A stretch of DNA of 64,000 nt from Acidimicrobiia bacterium (GTDB taxonomy: Bacteria > Actinomycetota > Acidimicrobiia > Acidimicrobiales > Aldehydirespiratoraceae), in the NCBI GenBank assembly GCA_022819505.1, contig JAJEHD010000011.1, positions 124,001-188,000 on the forward strand, written 5' to 3'. The position numbers were made by a program, and so were the translations under genes. Of this stretch, positions 8,511-16,901 are shown in pieces. The number at the start of each line of letters is the position of its first letter. Positions within the stretch are counted from its first letter, which is position 1. Under the pieces are notes generated by a model. The model saw only the letters and a program-made list of their open reading frames with translations, was not told the origin of the DNA and ran no database searches.

Positions 8511-9809
8511 ATGTCCAAGGGGCCCAAGTCCTTCGTGGTACACACCCTCGGGTGTCCCAAGAACCAGGTCGACTCCGACAAGTTGACCGGGCTGCTGGTC
8601 TCCGACGGCATGGTTCCGGCCGCCGACGCCTCCGAGGCCGACCTGGTCGTCGTCAACACCTGCGCCTTCGTTGAGGAGGCTCGCCAGGAGTCGATCGACA
8701 CGATCCTGGCGCTGGCCGGCACCAAGGCCTCCGGCGCGTCGCTGGTGGTGACCGGCTGCCTCGCGGAGCGCTACGGCGACGAGCTTGCCGGAGCGCTGCC
8801 GGAGGTCGACCGGATCGCCGGGTTCGGAATGGCGCTCACCGGCGCGCCCGGCGCCGGCGCTGCGGCTCGACCTGCGCCCGTGCCGGTCGAGCTGGGACGC
8901 CCCGGCACCCGGGATGTCCCGGCCTTCGACCTTCTCAACCTTCGGAGGCCGCGGTCGCCCCGCCCGTGGGCGTACGTCAAGATCGCAGAGGGCTGCGACC
9001 GGGCCTGCGGCTTCTGCGCCATCCCCAGCTTCCGGGGCCCGCAGCGCAGCCGCCCGGTTGAGCAGATCCTCGCCGAGGTGGACCAACTCGGCGCGGCCGA
9101 GATCGTGCTGGTCGCCCAGGACCTCGCCTCCTACGGCCGGGACCAGGGCCGGGGCGAGCGCAGCATCGTGCCGCTGGTGGAGGCCGTGTCGGCCCGGGTC
9201 GCCCGCACCCGGCTGCTCTACCTGTACCCGTCGGACCTCAACGACGCCCTCATCGACGCGATCTGCGCCACCGGCGTGCCCTACTTCGACCTGTCGCTCC
9301 AGCATGTGTCCCGGCCGCTGCTGCGGCGCATGCGGCGATGGGGCGACGGCCAGCGGTTCCTGGCCCGCATCGAGGCGATCCGCCGGCGCGAGCCCGACGC
9401 CGCCTTCCGTTCCAACTTCATCGTCGGCTACCCGGGCGAGACCGAGGACGACCACGACCTGCTGCTGCGCTTCGTGGAGCAGGCCCATCTCGACTGGTGC
9501 GGGTTCTTCGCCTACTCCGAGGAGGAGGGGACCCATTCGTCGACCCTCGGCGGCAACGTCGACGAGGGCCTGCGCTCGGAGCGCCTGGCCGAGCTCACCG
9601 AACTCCAGGACGCCATCACCGCCCGGCGCCGCGACCTGCTGGTCGGGCGCCGGGTCGAGGTGCTCGTGGACGAGCCCGGCGTGGGCCGGACCCACCGCGA
9701 GGCTCCCGAGATCGACGGGATCGTCGATGTGCCCGTCGCTCTCGCGCCGGGTACCTTCGCAGACGTGACCGTTACCGCCGCTGAGGGCTGCGACCTGGTG
9801 GCGGCATGA
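8511..9809 (+). CDS. rimO: Ribosomal protein uS12 methylthiotransferase RimO
   Basis: 432 aa. A radical-SAM enzyme that adds a methylthio group to the conserved Asp of ribosomal protein uS12. The N-terminal UPF0004 domain holds the auxiliary cluster cysteines C15, C51 and C83. The radical SAM CxxxCxxC is C162, C166 and C169 in EGCDRACGFC. A TRAM domain ends the protein. The HTLGCPKNQVDSD start marks RimO rather than MiaB, which is present separately at 17348. It overlaps pgsA by 4 nt (ATGA). Confidence 0.95.
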   Translation: MSKGPKSFVVHTLGCPKNQVDSDKLTGLLVSDGMVPAADASEADLVVVNTCAFVEEARQESIDTILALAGTKASGASLVVTGCLAERYGDELAGALPEVDRIAGFGMALTGAPGAGAAARPAPVPVELGRPGTRDVPAFDLLNLRRPRSPRPWAYVKIAEGCDRACGFCAIPSFRGPQRSRPVEQILAEVDQLGAAEIVLVAQDLASYGRDQGRGERSIVPLVEAVSARVARTRLLYLYPSDLNDALIDAICATGVPYFDLSLQHVSRPLLRRMRRWGDGQRFLARIEAIRRREPDAAFRSNFIVGYPGETEDDHDLLLRFVEQAHLDWCGFFAYSEEEGTHSSTLGGNVDEGLRSERLAELTELQDAITARRRDLLVGRRVEVLVDEPGVGRTHREAPEIDGIVDVPVALAPGTFADVTVTAAEGCDLVAA

Positions 9810-10396
9810 GCTCACCGAGCGGCTCCGAAGCGCCCGCACAGGCCAGCCTGCTTCACCCCGCCAACCTGCTGACCCTCGCCCGGCTGCTGCTGTCGCCCCT
9901 CCTGTTCCTGTTGATCCTGCAGGCAGATGACACCAAGGGCGCGTCCTGGGCGGCCTTCGGGCTGGGCCTGGCCATGGCCGGCACCGATTTCTTCGACGGC
10001 CGGGTGGCCCGGTGGGCCAACGTCACCAGCCGCAGTGGCGCCTTCCTCGACCCTCTCGCCGACAAGGTGGTGGTGCTCGGCGCCGCGTTCTGCCTGGTGG
10101 CGGTGGAGCGCTACTGGTGGGTGCCGGTCACCATCATCGCCTTCCGCGAGCTGGGAATAACGGCCTGGAGGGCGCGGTGGGCCGGCGCCGGGGTCTCGAT
10201 CCCGGCCCGCCGCTCGGCCAAGTACAAGACGTCGGTGCAGGGGCTTGCGCTGGCGATGGCGGTCATGCCCACCCTGGAGGACGCCCACACCGTGCTGACC
10301 GTCGCGCTGTGGGCGGCGGTGGTGTTCACCGTGGTCACGGGACTCCAGTACCTGATCGACGGTCGCTCCGCCCTCGCTGGCAACCGTGAGATGTGA
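9806..10396 (+). CDS. pgsA: CDP-diacylglycerol-glycerol-3-phosphate 3-phosphatidyltransferase
   Basis: 196 aa membrane enzyme of the CDP-alcohol phosphatidyltransferase family, which makes phosphatidylglycerol phosphate from CDP-DAG and glycerol-3-phosphate. The signature DG(x)2AR(x)8G(x)3D(x)3D is intact, from FFDGRVAR to GAFLDPLADK (about 69-93). It starts ATGA over the rimO stop and overlaps the cinA start by 11 nt. The rimO-pgsA-cinA run is common in actinobacteria. PgsA is the likely member; other CDP-alcohol transferases share the motif. Confidence 0.9.
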   Translation: MSSPSGSEAPAQASLLHPANLLTLARLLLSPLLFLLILQADDTKGASWAAFGLGLAMAGTDFFDGRVARWANVTSRSGAFLDPLADKVVVLGAAFCLVAVERYWWVPVTIIAFRELGITAWRARWAGAGVSIPARRSAKYKTSVQGLALAMAVMPTLEDAHTVLTVALWAAVVFTVVTGLQYLIDGRSALAGNREM

Positions 10397-11657
10397 GGTA
10401 GTGGCGGTCGGGACCGAGCTGCTGCTCGGCCAGATCGTCGACACCAACTCCTCGTGGATCGGGGAGCAGCTCGCGCTGGCCGGGATCGACAGCCATTTCC
10501 AGACCAAGGTCGGCGACAACCTCGACCGGATGATCGCCGCGTTCGAGCAGGCGCTGGATCGCAGCGATGCGGTCATCGTGTGCGGCGGCCTCGGCCCCAC
10601 CCCCGACGACATCACCCGAGAGGCGATCGCGGCGGTGATGGGGGTCGGGTTGCGTCGCGACGAGGCGGTGGTCGAGCGGATCCGGGCCATGTTCTACCGC
10701 CGGGACCGCCAGATGCCGGCCAACAACCTGCAGCAGGCCGACGTGCCGGTGGGAGCCCGGGTGATGGACGTCCAGCCCGGCACCGCGCCCGGGCTGATCT
10801 GCCCGGTGAGCCGGGACGGTGGGTCCGGCCATCCGGGCGGCGGGAAGGTGATCTACGCGGTTCCCGGAGTGCCCTGGGAGATGCAGAAGATGGTCAGCGA
10901 GTGCGTGCTGCCCGACCTGCAGGCCCGAGCCGGCGAGCGCCATGTGATCCGCAGCCGGACCCTGCGCACATGGGGACACTCGGAGTCCGGCCTCGCCGAG
11001 CTCCTCGAGCCGGAGATGCGCCGCCTCGACTCGACCGGCGAGGCCACCATCGCCTTCCTGGCCAGCGGCATGGAGGGGCTGAAGGTCCGCATCACCGCCA
11101 AGGCCGCCGACGACGAGACCGCCGAGGGAGTGCTGTCCCGTGTGGAGTCGAGGGCGCGGGCGGTCATCGGCGAGGCCGTGTTCGGCGCCGACGACGACAC
11201 CATGGAGTCGGTGGTCGTCGACCTGATGCAGTCGCAGGGCCTGACGCTGGCGCTGGCCGAGTCGGTCACCGGCGGGCTGATCGCGGCTCGCCTCACCGAC
11301 GTCCCCGGCGCGAGCAAAGTGCTGCGGGGCGCGGTGGTGCCCTACGACAGGGAGATCAAGACCGGTGTCCTGGGCGCGCCCGATGTGAACGCGGTCAGCT
11401 CGGAGATGGCGCTGGCCATGGCTGAGGGGGCCTGCCGGGTGCTGGGTGCCGACGTCGGTCTGGCCACCACCGGTGCCGCCGGTCCCGACCCCCACGAGGG
11501 CGCCGAGGCGGGAACGGTCTGGATCGGTCTGCACCTCGACGGCGAGGGCGAGGCCGCCCGGGTGCGCTTCAACATGGCCCGGACCATGGTGCGCCAGCTC
11601 GGCACGATCACCGCATTGAACCTGCTGCGGACCCGCCTCCTGGCCCGAGCCGGCTGA
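10386..11657 (+). CDS. cinA: CinA family protein (competence/damage-inducible)
   Basis: 423 aa. The N-terminal MoCF-type domain (about 1-170; VAVGTELLLGQIVDTNS and CGGLGPTPDD) is linked to a C-terminal CinA domain (about 260-420; LALAESVTGGLIAARLTDVPGAS and TTGAAGPDPHEG). The family hydrolyses ADP-ribose and deamidates nicotinamide mononucleotide in pyridine nucleotide recycling. The GTG start overlaps the pgsA stop, so the genes are coupled. In many actinobacteria clgR and recA follow; here an accessory region of about 3.7 kb lies before recA. Confidence 0.93.
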   Translation: MRCEVVAVGTELLLGQIVDTNSSWIGEQLALAGIDSHFQTKVGDNLDRMIAAFEQALDRSDAVIVCGGLGPTPDDITREAIAAVMGVGLRRDEAVVERIRAMFYRRDRQMPANNLQQADVPVGARVMDVQPGTAPGLICPVSRDGGSGHPGGGKVIYAVPGVPWEMQKMVSECVLPDLQARAGERHVIRSRTLRTWGHSESGLAELLEPEMRRLDSTGEATIAFLASGMEGLKVRITAKAADDETAEGVLSRVESRARAVIGEAVFGADDDTMESVVVDLMQSQGLTLALAESVTGGLIAARLTDVPGASKVLRGAVVPYDREIKTGVLGAPDVNAVSSEMALAMAEGACRVLGADVGLATTGAAGPDPHEGAEAGTVWIGLHLDGEGEAARVRFNMARTMVRQLGTITALNLLRTRLLARAG

Positions 11658-11774
11658 TCGCGGGGCGCCAGCGGCTCAGATGCCGGCGACCGTCCACCCC
11701 CGTACTGCCGGGCGACGGTCCTGACTGGAGCCGCGGTCGCTGAGATGCGCCTCCAGACGCGTCGGCGCATCCCA

Positions 11775-11780
11775 TAGCAT
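11775..11780 (+). promoter_or_regulatory. -10-like TAGCAT before the nucleotidyltransferase pair
   Basis: TAGCAT ends 7 nt before GTG 11788, with no Shine-Dalgarno sequence. It fits the TANNNT leaderless pattern of the window. Confidence 0.45.
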
Positions 11781-11787
11781 TGAGCCA

Positions 11788-12378
11788 GTGCGGGAGCAGG
11801 TCGACACAGCGAACGGCAGTCGGCCGGGCGGCGCGCCGGCGCTGTCGGAGCCGGAGAAGCGCATCCTGGCCGCCCTGTCGCGGCGCCCGCTCGGGCTCTA
11901 CCCGGCCGCCTCGGTCGCGGTCGCGGCCGGACTCGACCGTGACGAGACGCTGCCGTGCCTGGAGAGGCTCGTCGAGTTGGGTCTGATAACGGGCGACCCC
12001 GAGATGGTGCTGGCCCGGCCCGTGCGGCGCGAAGTCGTCTGGCGCCTCGACGTCGCGGCCGCCTGGTCGCGGGTCCCCGACGTGCTGCGCTTCACGGAGC
12101 TTCCCGAGGTGCCGCCCGCGCCGATGCCCGACTGCCTCCCGGAGCGCTTCGCGCACCTGTTCTGGTGGGGCGACACGTCGCTGTACAAGCTGCCCCGCCA
12201 CGCCGACTTCGTCGCGGAGCGCATCCTCGCCTCCTCAGATGTCTCCTCCTGGGGATGGGCACTGTCGACGCTGCCCTGCGACTCCCTGGAGTTCGTCGAA
12301 GGGCATCCCCACATCCCTGATGACAGGCGGCAACTCGTCCGTACCGCACTAGCGAAGCGCCGTGCGTCGCCTTTCTGA
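11788..12378 (+). CDS. Winged-helix / DUF6922-like protein, putative antitoxin partner
   Basis: 196 aa, function not established. The first 75 residues look like a winged helix (LSEPEKRILAALSRRP to LERLVELGLITGDPEMV). The C-terminal half (about 115-190; LFWWGDTSLYKLPRHADFVAERIL and WGWALSTL) resembles the DUF6922 type of protein often encoded just before AbiEii nucleotidyltransferases. The next gene starts 17 nt before this stop in another frame, so the two are translationally coupled. By position it would be the regulator or antitoxin of a nucleotidyltransferase toxin-antitoxin pair. That role is inference. Confidence 0.55.
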   Translation: MREQVDTANGSRPGGAPALSEPEKRILAALSRRPLGLYPAASVAVAAGLDRDETLPCLERLVELGLITGDPEMVLARPVRREVVWRLDVAAAWSRVPDVLRFTELPEVPPAPMPDCLPERFAHLFWWGDTSLYKLPRHADFVAERILASSDVSSWGWALSTLPCDSLEFVEGHPHIPDDRRQLVRTALAKRRASPF

Positions 12379-13039
12379 CTATCGCGACCTACTGCCCGAG
12401 GGAACGCTCAACGCCTGGCCCACCGTCGCGGCTGCTCTCCCCGAGGGCGGTGCGTTGATGGGTGGCACAGGTCTTGCGATCTGGCTACGCCACCGGCGCA
12501 GCGTCGATCTCGACATTTTCTTTCCCTATCGCTTCGACATCGATCCGGTTCTCTCCGAACTATCGTCTGCTGGAGAGTTCCTCTTGACGGATGCCTCAGA
12601 GCGGTTGATTCGCGGAGTGTTCAACGATGTGAGCGTGGACATCGTCGCTGACGAGGGCGCGCACCGGCTCGGCCCGACGCTAGAGATAGATGGACTTCAT
12701 GTCGCCTCGCTACAGGACATCGCGGCGGGCAAGTTCAAGGCGATAACCGGCCGAAAGCAGCTACGTGACTTCATCGATGTGATGTTCATCGAGACGGGTG
12801 GCGGAATCAGCATCGAGCAGGCCGTCATGCTGCACTTCCGCAGGTACGGCATCGACTTGCACTACTCCGAGGTCAGTGGCGTTCTCCGACATCTCGTGGA
12901 CTTTGGCCCGGTCAAGAGTGACGCCGCCATGGAGGAGATCTTCGGTGAGGACATCAGAGACCGGGTAGTTGAGCACTTCAGCGCCAGACATCTGGAGGTC
13001 GCAGAGGCCTTCCAGCAGCTCCTGGCTGAGGGCGACTAG
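12362..13039 (+). CDS. AbiEii/AbiGii-type nucleotidyltransferase
   Basis: 225 aa, GTG start overlapping the previous gene. The nucleotidyltransferase core is clear: MGGTGLAIWLRH at 33-44 (G-G-T loop) and RSVDLDIFF at 46-54 with the paired metal-binding aspartates D49 and D51, followed by VSVDIVAD and LQDIAAGKFKAITGRKQLRDFIDV. AbiEii-family toxins transfer nucleotides to RNA targets, including tRNA, and act in abortive infection or toxin-antitoxin systems. The base composition looks less GC-rich than flanking housekeeping genes, which suggests later acquisition. It converges on a GNAT gene with a 4-nt overlap. Confidence 0.78.
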   Translation: MRRLSDYRDLLPEGTLNAWPTVAAALPEGGALMGGTGLAIWLRHRRSVDLDIFFPYRFDIDPVLSELSSAGEFLLTDASERLIRGVFNDVSVDIVADEGAHRLGPTLEIDGLHVASLQDIAAGKFKAITGRKQLRDFIDVMFIETGGGISIEQAVMLHFRRYGIDLHYSEVSGVLRHLVDFGPVKSDAAMEEIFGEDIRDRVVEHFSARHLEVAEAFQQLLAEGD

Positions 13040-14031
13040 CCGAGCGCCCGGTCCAGGGTCTCTAGGTCGGCCTGCCAGCAGCCCGTCAGGTGCGTGGGCT
13101 TGAAGCCCATCTCGATGTTGATGGCCAGCATGTGGGCGTTGCTGGCCGCGTTGCCGGTCTGGAGTGTGGTCACCTCGGGCTCGGTGGCCCGCAGCCGCTG
13201 CCACATGGCGGCCTTCACCCAGCGCCCGATGCCCCGCCCCCGGTGAGCGGGCAGCACCACCGTGCTCCACTGCCAGGATGCCGCCGGGCGGTGCCGGCTG
13301 ACGAACACTTCGGTGGTTCCGGCCGCCTCGCCATCGGCGGTGACGGCCAGCACCCCGTGGTACTCCAGCCCGCGGGCTGCCCGGGCCTCGATCTCGGCCC
13401 GCACCATGGCCGCGTCGATGACGGTGTCGGCGATCTCCAGGTCGTCGGTGGGGGCGTCGTTCATGGCGTTGGCGGTGGCCACCAGGGCGTCGATCCGGTC
13501 CTCGGGGCAGCGTCGGGCCCAGTGCACGAGCTCCAGGTCGGCCGGACCGGCTGCGATCCAGCCCGCCATGAGCTCGGGATCGACCGAGGCCATGTCGAGT
13601 CTGGACTCCTGCTCGGTGTAGCGCAGTTCGGCCCCCAGGCCGGTCCAGAAGGCGTCGGCGGCCGGGGTGTGGTCGCCCCAGGCGATCACCGAGGTACGGC
13701 CGTCGTGTCGGGCTCGTCTCAGCAGTTCGGCCAGCACCGCGGCCGCGGTGCGGTCGTCGGTGGGGGTGATCTCCACCCCGGCCAGGTTGGCGTTGGCCGC
13801 GTCCGTGTTGAACTCCACGTGCCCGATGGCGGCGGCAGCGTTGCCGTCCGTGAAGGCAACCACCCGCTGGTGGCGACAGTGGTCGGTGGCGTCGTCGTCG
13901 AAGGTGGCCCGCAACTCTGCCGCTGGGGTGACCGGCAGCCCGGGGTCGCGCTGGCGGTCAAGTCGCTGCTGGAGTTGCAGCGACGCGGCCAATTCGGCTG
14001 CGTCGAGTGATCGGGCATCGACAATCCGCAC
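13036..14031 (-). CDS. GNAT-family N-acetyltransferase (tandem)
   Basis: 331 aa with two GNAT folds. The C-terminal one has a clear acetyl-CoA motif A, VVLPAHRGRGIGRWVKAAM (about 265-283), followed by LQTGNAASNAHMLAINIEMGF. The N-terminal half (about 1-160) is degenerate, as in tandem GNATs related to mycothiol synthase or small-molecule acetyltransferases. The substrate is unknown. GTG start, supported by TACGCT on the minus strand 6 nt upstream. Its 3' end overlaps the nucleotidyltransferase gene by 4 nt. Confidence 0.8.
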   Translation of the reverse strand: MRIVDARSLDAAELAASLQLQQRLDRQRDPGLPVTPAAELRATFDDDATDHCRHQRVVAFTDGNAAAAIGHVEFNTDAANANLAGVEITPTDDRTAAAVLAELLRRARHDGRTSVIAWGDHTPAADAFWTGLGAELRYTEQESRLDMASVDPELMAGWIAAGPADLELVHWARRCPEDRIDALVATANAMNDAPTDDLEIADTVIDAAMVRAEIEARAARGLEYHGVLAVTADGEAAGTTEVFVSRHRPAASWQWSTVVLPAHRGRGIGRWVKAAMWQRLRATEPEVTTLQTGNAASNAHMLAINIEMGFKPTHLTGCWQADLETLDRALG

Positions 14032-14037
14032 AAGCGG

Positions 14038-14043
14038 AGCGTA
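14038..14043 (-). promoter_or_regulatory. -10-like TACGCT before the GNAT gene
   Basis: On the minus strand TACGCT ends 6 nt before the GTG start of the acetyltransferase. It matches the TANNNT leaderless pattern. Confidence 0.4.
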
Positions 14044-14146
14044 CGGGCGACATCATGGATCGGGGAACCAGCCCCGGCCCCGGAGCGTCATATCGCTGAT
14101 CGTGCCCACGGAGCCAGGCGTCCTTCCCGACACAAGGAGCCCGTTC

Positions 14147-14938
14147 ATGAGCCACAGTCGCAAGGCGGCCATGCTGATAGCCATGCTGATGCTGGTGGCT
14201 GCGACCGGCTGTGGCGTAGCCGGGTCAGTGTTCGGCGGATCGTCGGTGACTGGGACGGTGACCTACCGGGAGCGGATCGCGCTCACGCCGGGCGCGAGAG
14301 TAATCGTCCAGCTACGCGACACCTCGTACGCGGACGCGGCCGCGGAGTTGATCGCCGAGCAGGTCATCACCGACCCCGGCCAGGTCCCGATCTCCTTCGA
14401 GGTCGACTACGACGCCGACGACATCGACTCCCGCAGCACGTACTCGGTGTCGGCCCGCATCGAGGAAGCCGACGGCCGACTGGCCTTCATCAACGACACC
14501 GCTTACGACGTGATCACCAGGGGCAATCCCACCAAGGTGGACATGCTTCTCGTGCTGGTGGAGCCGCCGCCGGAGATGGTGGACGGCGAGTTCAGCGCCG
14601 AGGACCGCCAGCCGGTGGAGGAGCCGGTCCACGTCACCGGCGCGGAGATCGTCTGGGAGGGCCGGCTAGCCTTCGCCCACGTCCTGTTCGCGATTTCCGA
14701 AGCCGACGGCTGCTACCGGATCGGCCGCGAAGAGGCCGCCGTGGACGGAAACCGCATCGTCGTCGAAGTCACCGCGTGGGTTCCCCGCCCGACCCCATGG
14801 GCCATCGACTGTTCCGACCGCACCCTCGAGCTCGACGCGTGGGTATTGCTGGGCGGTGCAGGCGACACCCTCGCGACCGGCGAGACCTACACCGCAGAAG
14901 TCAACGGCCAGCAGACGCTGACGTTCTCCGTGCCCTAG
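14147..14938 (+). CDS. YbaY-like lipoprotein
   Basis: 263 aa. A signal peptide with lipobox (MLVAATG, C22) is followed by a YbaY/YscW-like domain (about 33-150): VTGTVTYRERIALTPGARV, VQLRDTSYADA, ISFEVDYDADDID and INDTAYDVITRGNP. Such domains occur in envelope lipoproteins of poorly known role. The second half (about 160-263) carries two cysteines (C192 in ADGCYRIG and another in AIDCSD) and may form a disulfide-linked domain that I cannot name. The ATG start has AAGGAG at 14134-14139. An upstream open frame reaching 13667 is antisense to the GNAT gene and was excluded. Confidence 0.75.
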   Translation: MSHSRKAAMLIAMLMLVAATGCGVAGSVFGGSSVTGTVTYRERIALTPGARVIVQLRDTSYADAAAELIAEQVITDPGQVPISFEVDYDADDIDSRSTYSVSARIEEADGRLAFINDTAYDVITRGNPTKVDMLLVLVEPPPEMVDGEFSAEDRQPVEEPVHVTGAEIVWEGRLAFAHVLFAISEADGCYRIGREEAAVDGNRIVVEVTAWVPRPTPWAIDCSDRTLELDAWVLLGGAGDTLATGETYTAEVNGQQTLTFSVP

Positions 14939-14957
14939 CCCGGGCCGGCGCTGGGCT
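14937..14957. terminator. Possible hairpin between convergent genes
   Basis: AGCCC at 14937-14941 can pair with GGGCT at 14953-14957 across an 11-nt GC-rich loop, between the convergent YbaY-like and msrB genes. There is no U-tract, so this is a weak candidate. Confidence 0.25.
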
Positions 14958-14959
14958 CG

Positions 14960-15382
14960 TCAGCCGTCTTCGTCGGTGCGTTCGAGGCGGAGGGACGCGG
15001 AGTTCATGCAGTATCGCTCGCCGGTGGGGCGGGGGCCGTCGGGGAACCGGTGGCCCAGATGGGCGCCGCAGTTGGCGCACACGGCCTCCTCGCGGACCAT
15101 GCCGAAGCTGCGGTCGGTGTGGATCTCGACCGCGGCGGGGTCGACCGCCTCCCAGAAGCTGGGCCAGCCCGTACCGGACTCGTACTTGGTGTCGCTGGAG
15201 AACAGGGGGGCGTCGCACACGATGCAGTGGTAGGTGCCGTCGTCGTGGCAGTTCCAGTACTCCCCGGTGAAGGCCCGCTCGGTGCCGGCCTGCTGGGTGA
15301 CCTGGTACTGGGCCGGCGTGAGGCGGTCCCGCAGCTCGGCGTCGTCGAAGGTCTGGCGGGCGGGGGAGGCTTGCGAGGTCAT
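14960..15382 (-). CDS. msrB: Peptide-methionine (R)-S-oxide reductase
   Basis: 140 aa, cytoplasmic repair enzyme for methionine-R-sulfoxide. The zinc-binding CxxC pairs are CIVCDAPLF and [10 protein letters not shown], and the catalytic cysteine is in the near-terminal motif [19 protein letters not shown] is also conserved. The chosen ATG ([10 protein letters not shown]) has AGAAAGG upstream. A second in-frame ATG at 15451 has its own GAAAGG and would add 23 mostly basic residues. Nothing indicates export. Confidence 0.92.
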   Translation of the reverse strand: MTSQASPARQTFDDAELRDRLTPAQYQVTQQAGTERAFTGEYWNCHDDGTYHCIVCDAPLFSSDTKYESGTGWPSFWEAVDPAAVEIHTDRSFGMVREEAVCANCGAHLGHRFPDGPRPTGERYCMNSASLRLERTDEDG

Positions 15383-15620
15383 GGTGGATGCCTTTCTGCT
15401 GGGCTCGGATCCGGGTTGGCGGCGTCTTGCACGGAACATTCGCCGGGCCATGGTGTTGCCTTTCTCGTTGACGGCTCTACGGTAGGCAACGCACACGGGC
15501 TTCGTTTGGTTCCCGGCCGGCGAGTCGAAGTCCTGCGGTGCCTTGATGCGAGCACTGCCGGCCCGCTCCATCCCGCTCGAGGGCGATAAGTCGCGCCGCT
15601 CGGGCGCATCTCGCGGGTGC

Positions 15621-15650
15621 TTGACCTGAACAGGTGTTCGGAACTACAGT
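15621..15650 (+). promoter_or_regulatory. recA promoter
   Basis: The -35 is TTGACC at 15621-15626 and the -10 is TACAGT at 15645-15650, with an 18-nt spacer. The spacer contains the LexA box at 15628-15639, an arrangement in which bound LexA would block RNA polymerase directly. A second possible -10, TATACT at 15656-15661, lies just downstream. Confidence 0.65.
15628..15639. promoter_or_regulatory. LexA (SOS) operator of recA
   Basis: GAACAGGTGTTC matches the Gram-positive/actinobacterial SOS box GAACNNNNGTTC exactly. It starts 2 nt after the -35 hexamer of the recA promoter. Confidence 0.85.
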
Positions 15651-15797
15651 GTTGTTATACTACGAGGACGGGTTGGCGCGGATCCACCGGTATCCGGCCT
15701 GTCACACCCCCCTCATAAGTTCATCAAGCATCCCCGACTCGCCGAGAGGCCACCAGCAATTCACCCGCCCCGAGGGGCACAGACACAGGAGAACGAA

Positions 15798-16862
15798 GTG
15801 GACGATCGACAAAAAGCACTGGAAATGGCCATGAGCCAGATCGACAAGCAGTTCGGCCAGGGCTCGGTTATGAAGATGGGCGAGAAGGCCACCATGAGCA
15901 TCGAGGCGGTCCCCACCGGGGCGCTGTCGCTCGACCTGGCCCTCGGCATAGGGGGCCTGCCCCGGGGCCGGGTCACCGAGATCTACGGGCCGGAGTCCTC
16001 GGGCAAGACCACCCTCGCCACCCATGTGGTGGCCGAGGCCCAGCGCAACGGCGGCATCTGCGCCTACGTCGACGCCGAGCACGCCATGGACCCGGTCTAC
16101 GCCAAGGCCATCGGCGTGGACATCGACGAGCTGCTCATCTCGCAGCCCGACACCGGCGAGCAGGCCTTGGAGATCACCGACATGCTGATCCGCTCGGGGG
16201 CGCTCGATGTGGTGGTGATCGACTCGGTGGCCGCGCTCACCCCGCGGGCCGAGCTCGAGGGAGACATGGGCGACACCCACGTCGGCCTCCAGGCCCGGCT
16301 GATGTCGCAGGCGCTGCGCAAGCTCACCTCCAACCTCAACAAGTCCAACACCATCTGCATCTTCATCAATCAGCTGCGCGAGAAGATCGGGGTGATGTTC
16401 GGATCGCCGGAGACCACGCCCGGTGGCCGGGCCCTCAAGTTCTACTCGTCGGTGCGGCTCGACATCCGCCGGATCGAGTCGATCAAGAACGGCATGGAGG
16501 TGGTGGGCAACCGCACCCGGGTCAAGGTCGTGAAGAACAAGTGCGCCCCGCCGTTCAAGCAGGCCGAGTTCGACATCATGTACGGCCAGGGCATCTCCCG
16601 TGAGGGCTCGGTGCTGGACTTGGCCGTCACCGAGTCCATCGTGAAGAAGTCCGGGGCCTGGTACACCTACGACGGCGAGCAACTCGGCCAGGGCCGCGAG
16701 AACGCCAAGGCGTTCCTCCAGGACAACCCCGAGTTGATGGTGGAGATCTCCGACCTGGTCTGGAAGGCCGTAATGCCCGAACCCGACCCCGAGGAGATCG
16801 AAGCGGCTGCTGCGGCTGCTGCCTACGACGGTCCAGGCGACACCGCCCGCTCGGCCGCATAG
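15798..16862 (+). CDS. recA: Recombinase A
   Basis: 354 aa. An ATP-dependent strand-exchange filament protein that also stimulates LexA self-cleavage. Walker [10 protein letters not shown] is at 64-72, Walker [11 protein letters not shown] at about 140-149, and loop L2 ends with [13 protein letters not shown] and the [10 protein letters not shown] segment. The C-terminus is acidic and Ala-rich. The GTG start is set by AGGAGA at 15787-15792. It is under a LexA box. No recX follows; a hicAB pair occupies the gap before miaB. Confidence 0.98.
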   Translation: MDDRQKALEMAMSQIDKQFGQGSVMKMGEKATMSIEAVPTGALSLDLALGIGGLPRGRVTEIYGPESSGKTTLATHVVAEAQRNGGICAYVDAEHAMDPVYAKAIGVDIDELLISQPDTGEQALEITDMLIRSGALDVVVIDSVAALTPRAELEGDMGDTHVGLQARLMSQALRKLTSNLNKSNTICIFINQLREKIGVMFGSPETTPGGRALKFYSSVRLDIRRIESIKNGMEVVGNRTRVKVVKNKCAPPFKQAEFDIMYGQGISREGSVLDLAVTESIVKKSGAWYTYDGEQLGQGRENAKAFLQDNPELMVEISDLVWKAVMPEPDPEEIEAAAAAAAYDGPGDTARSAA

Positions 16863-16901
16863 CCCGATCGCAGGGCATCGTCGGCGTGCTTCGGGAAAGC
16901 C

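Larger units (their letters stand above)
15383..15797. other. 415-nt gap between msrB and recA
   Basis: The left part carries the msrB ribosome sites and a possible N-terminal extension read to 15451. The right part (15621-15797) is the recA control region: promoter, LexA box and a leader of about 140 nt. A short open frame at 15634-15834 runs into recA out of frame, lacks family resemblance and is not called. A small GC hairpin, GCCC-CGAG-GGGC, lies at about 15768-15779 before the recA ribosome site. Confidence 0.6.

Noticed and set aside
15634..15834. 66-codon open frame running into recA
   Set aside because: It overlaps the recA start out of frame and the SOS promoter leader, has no family resemblance and no ribosome site.
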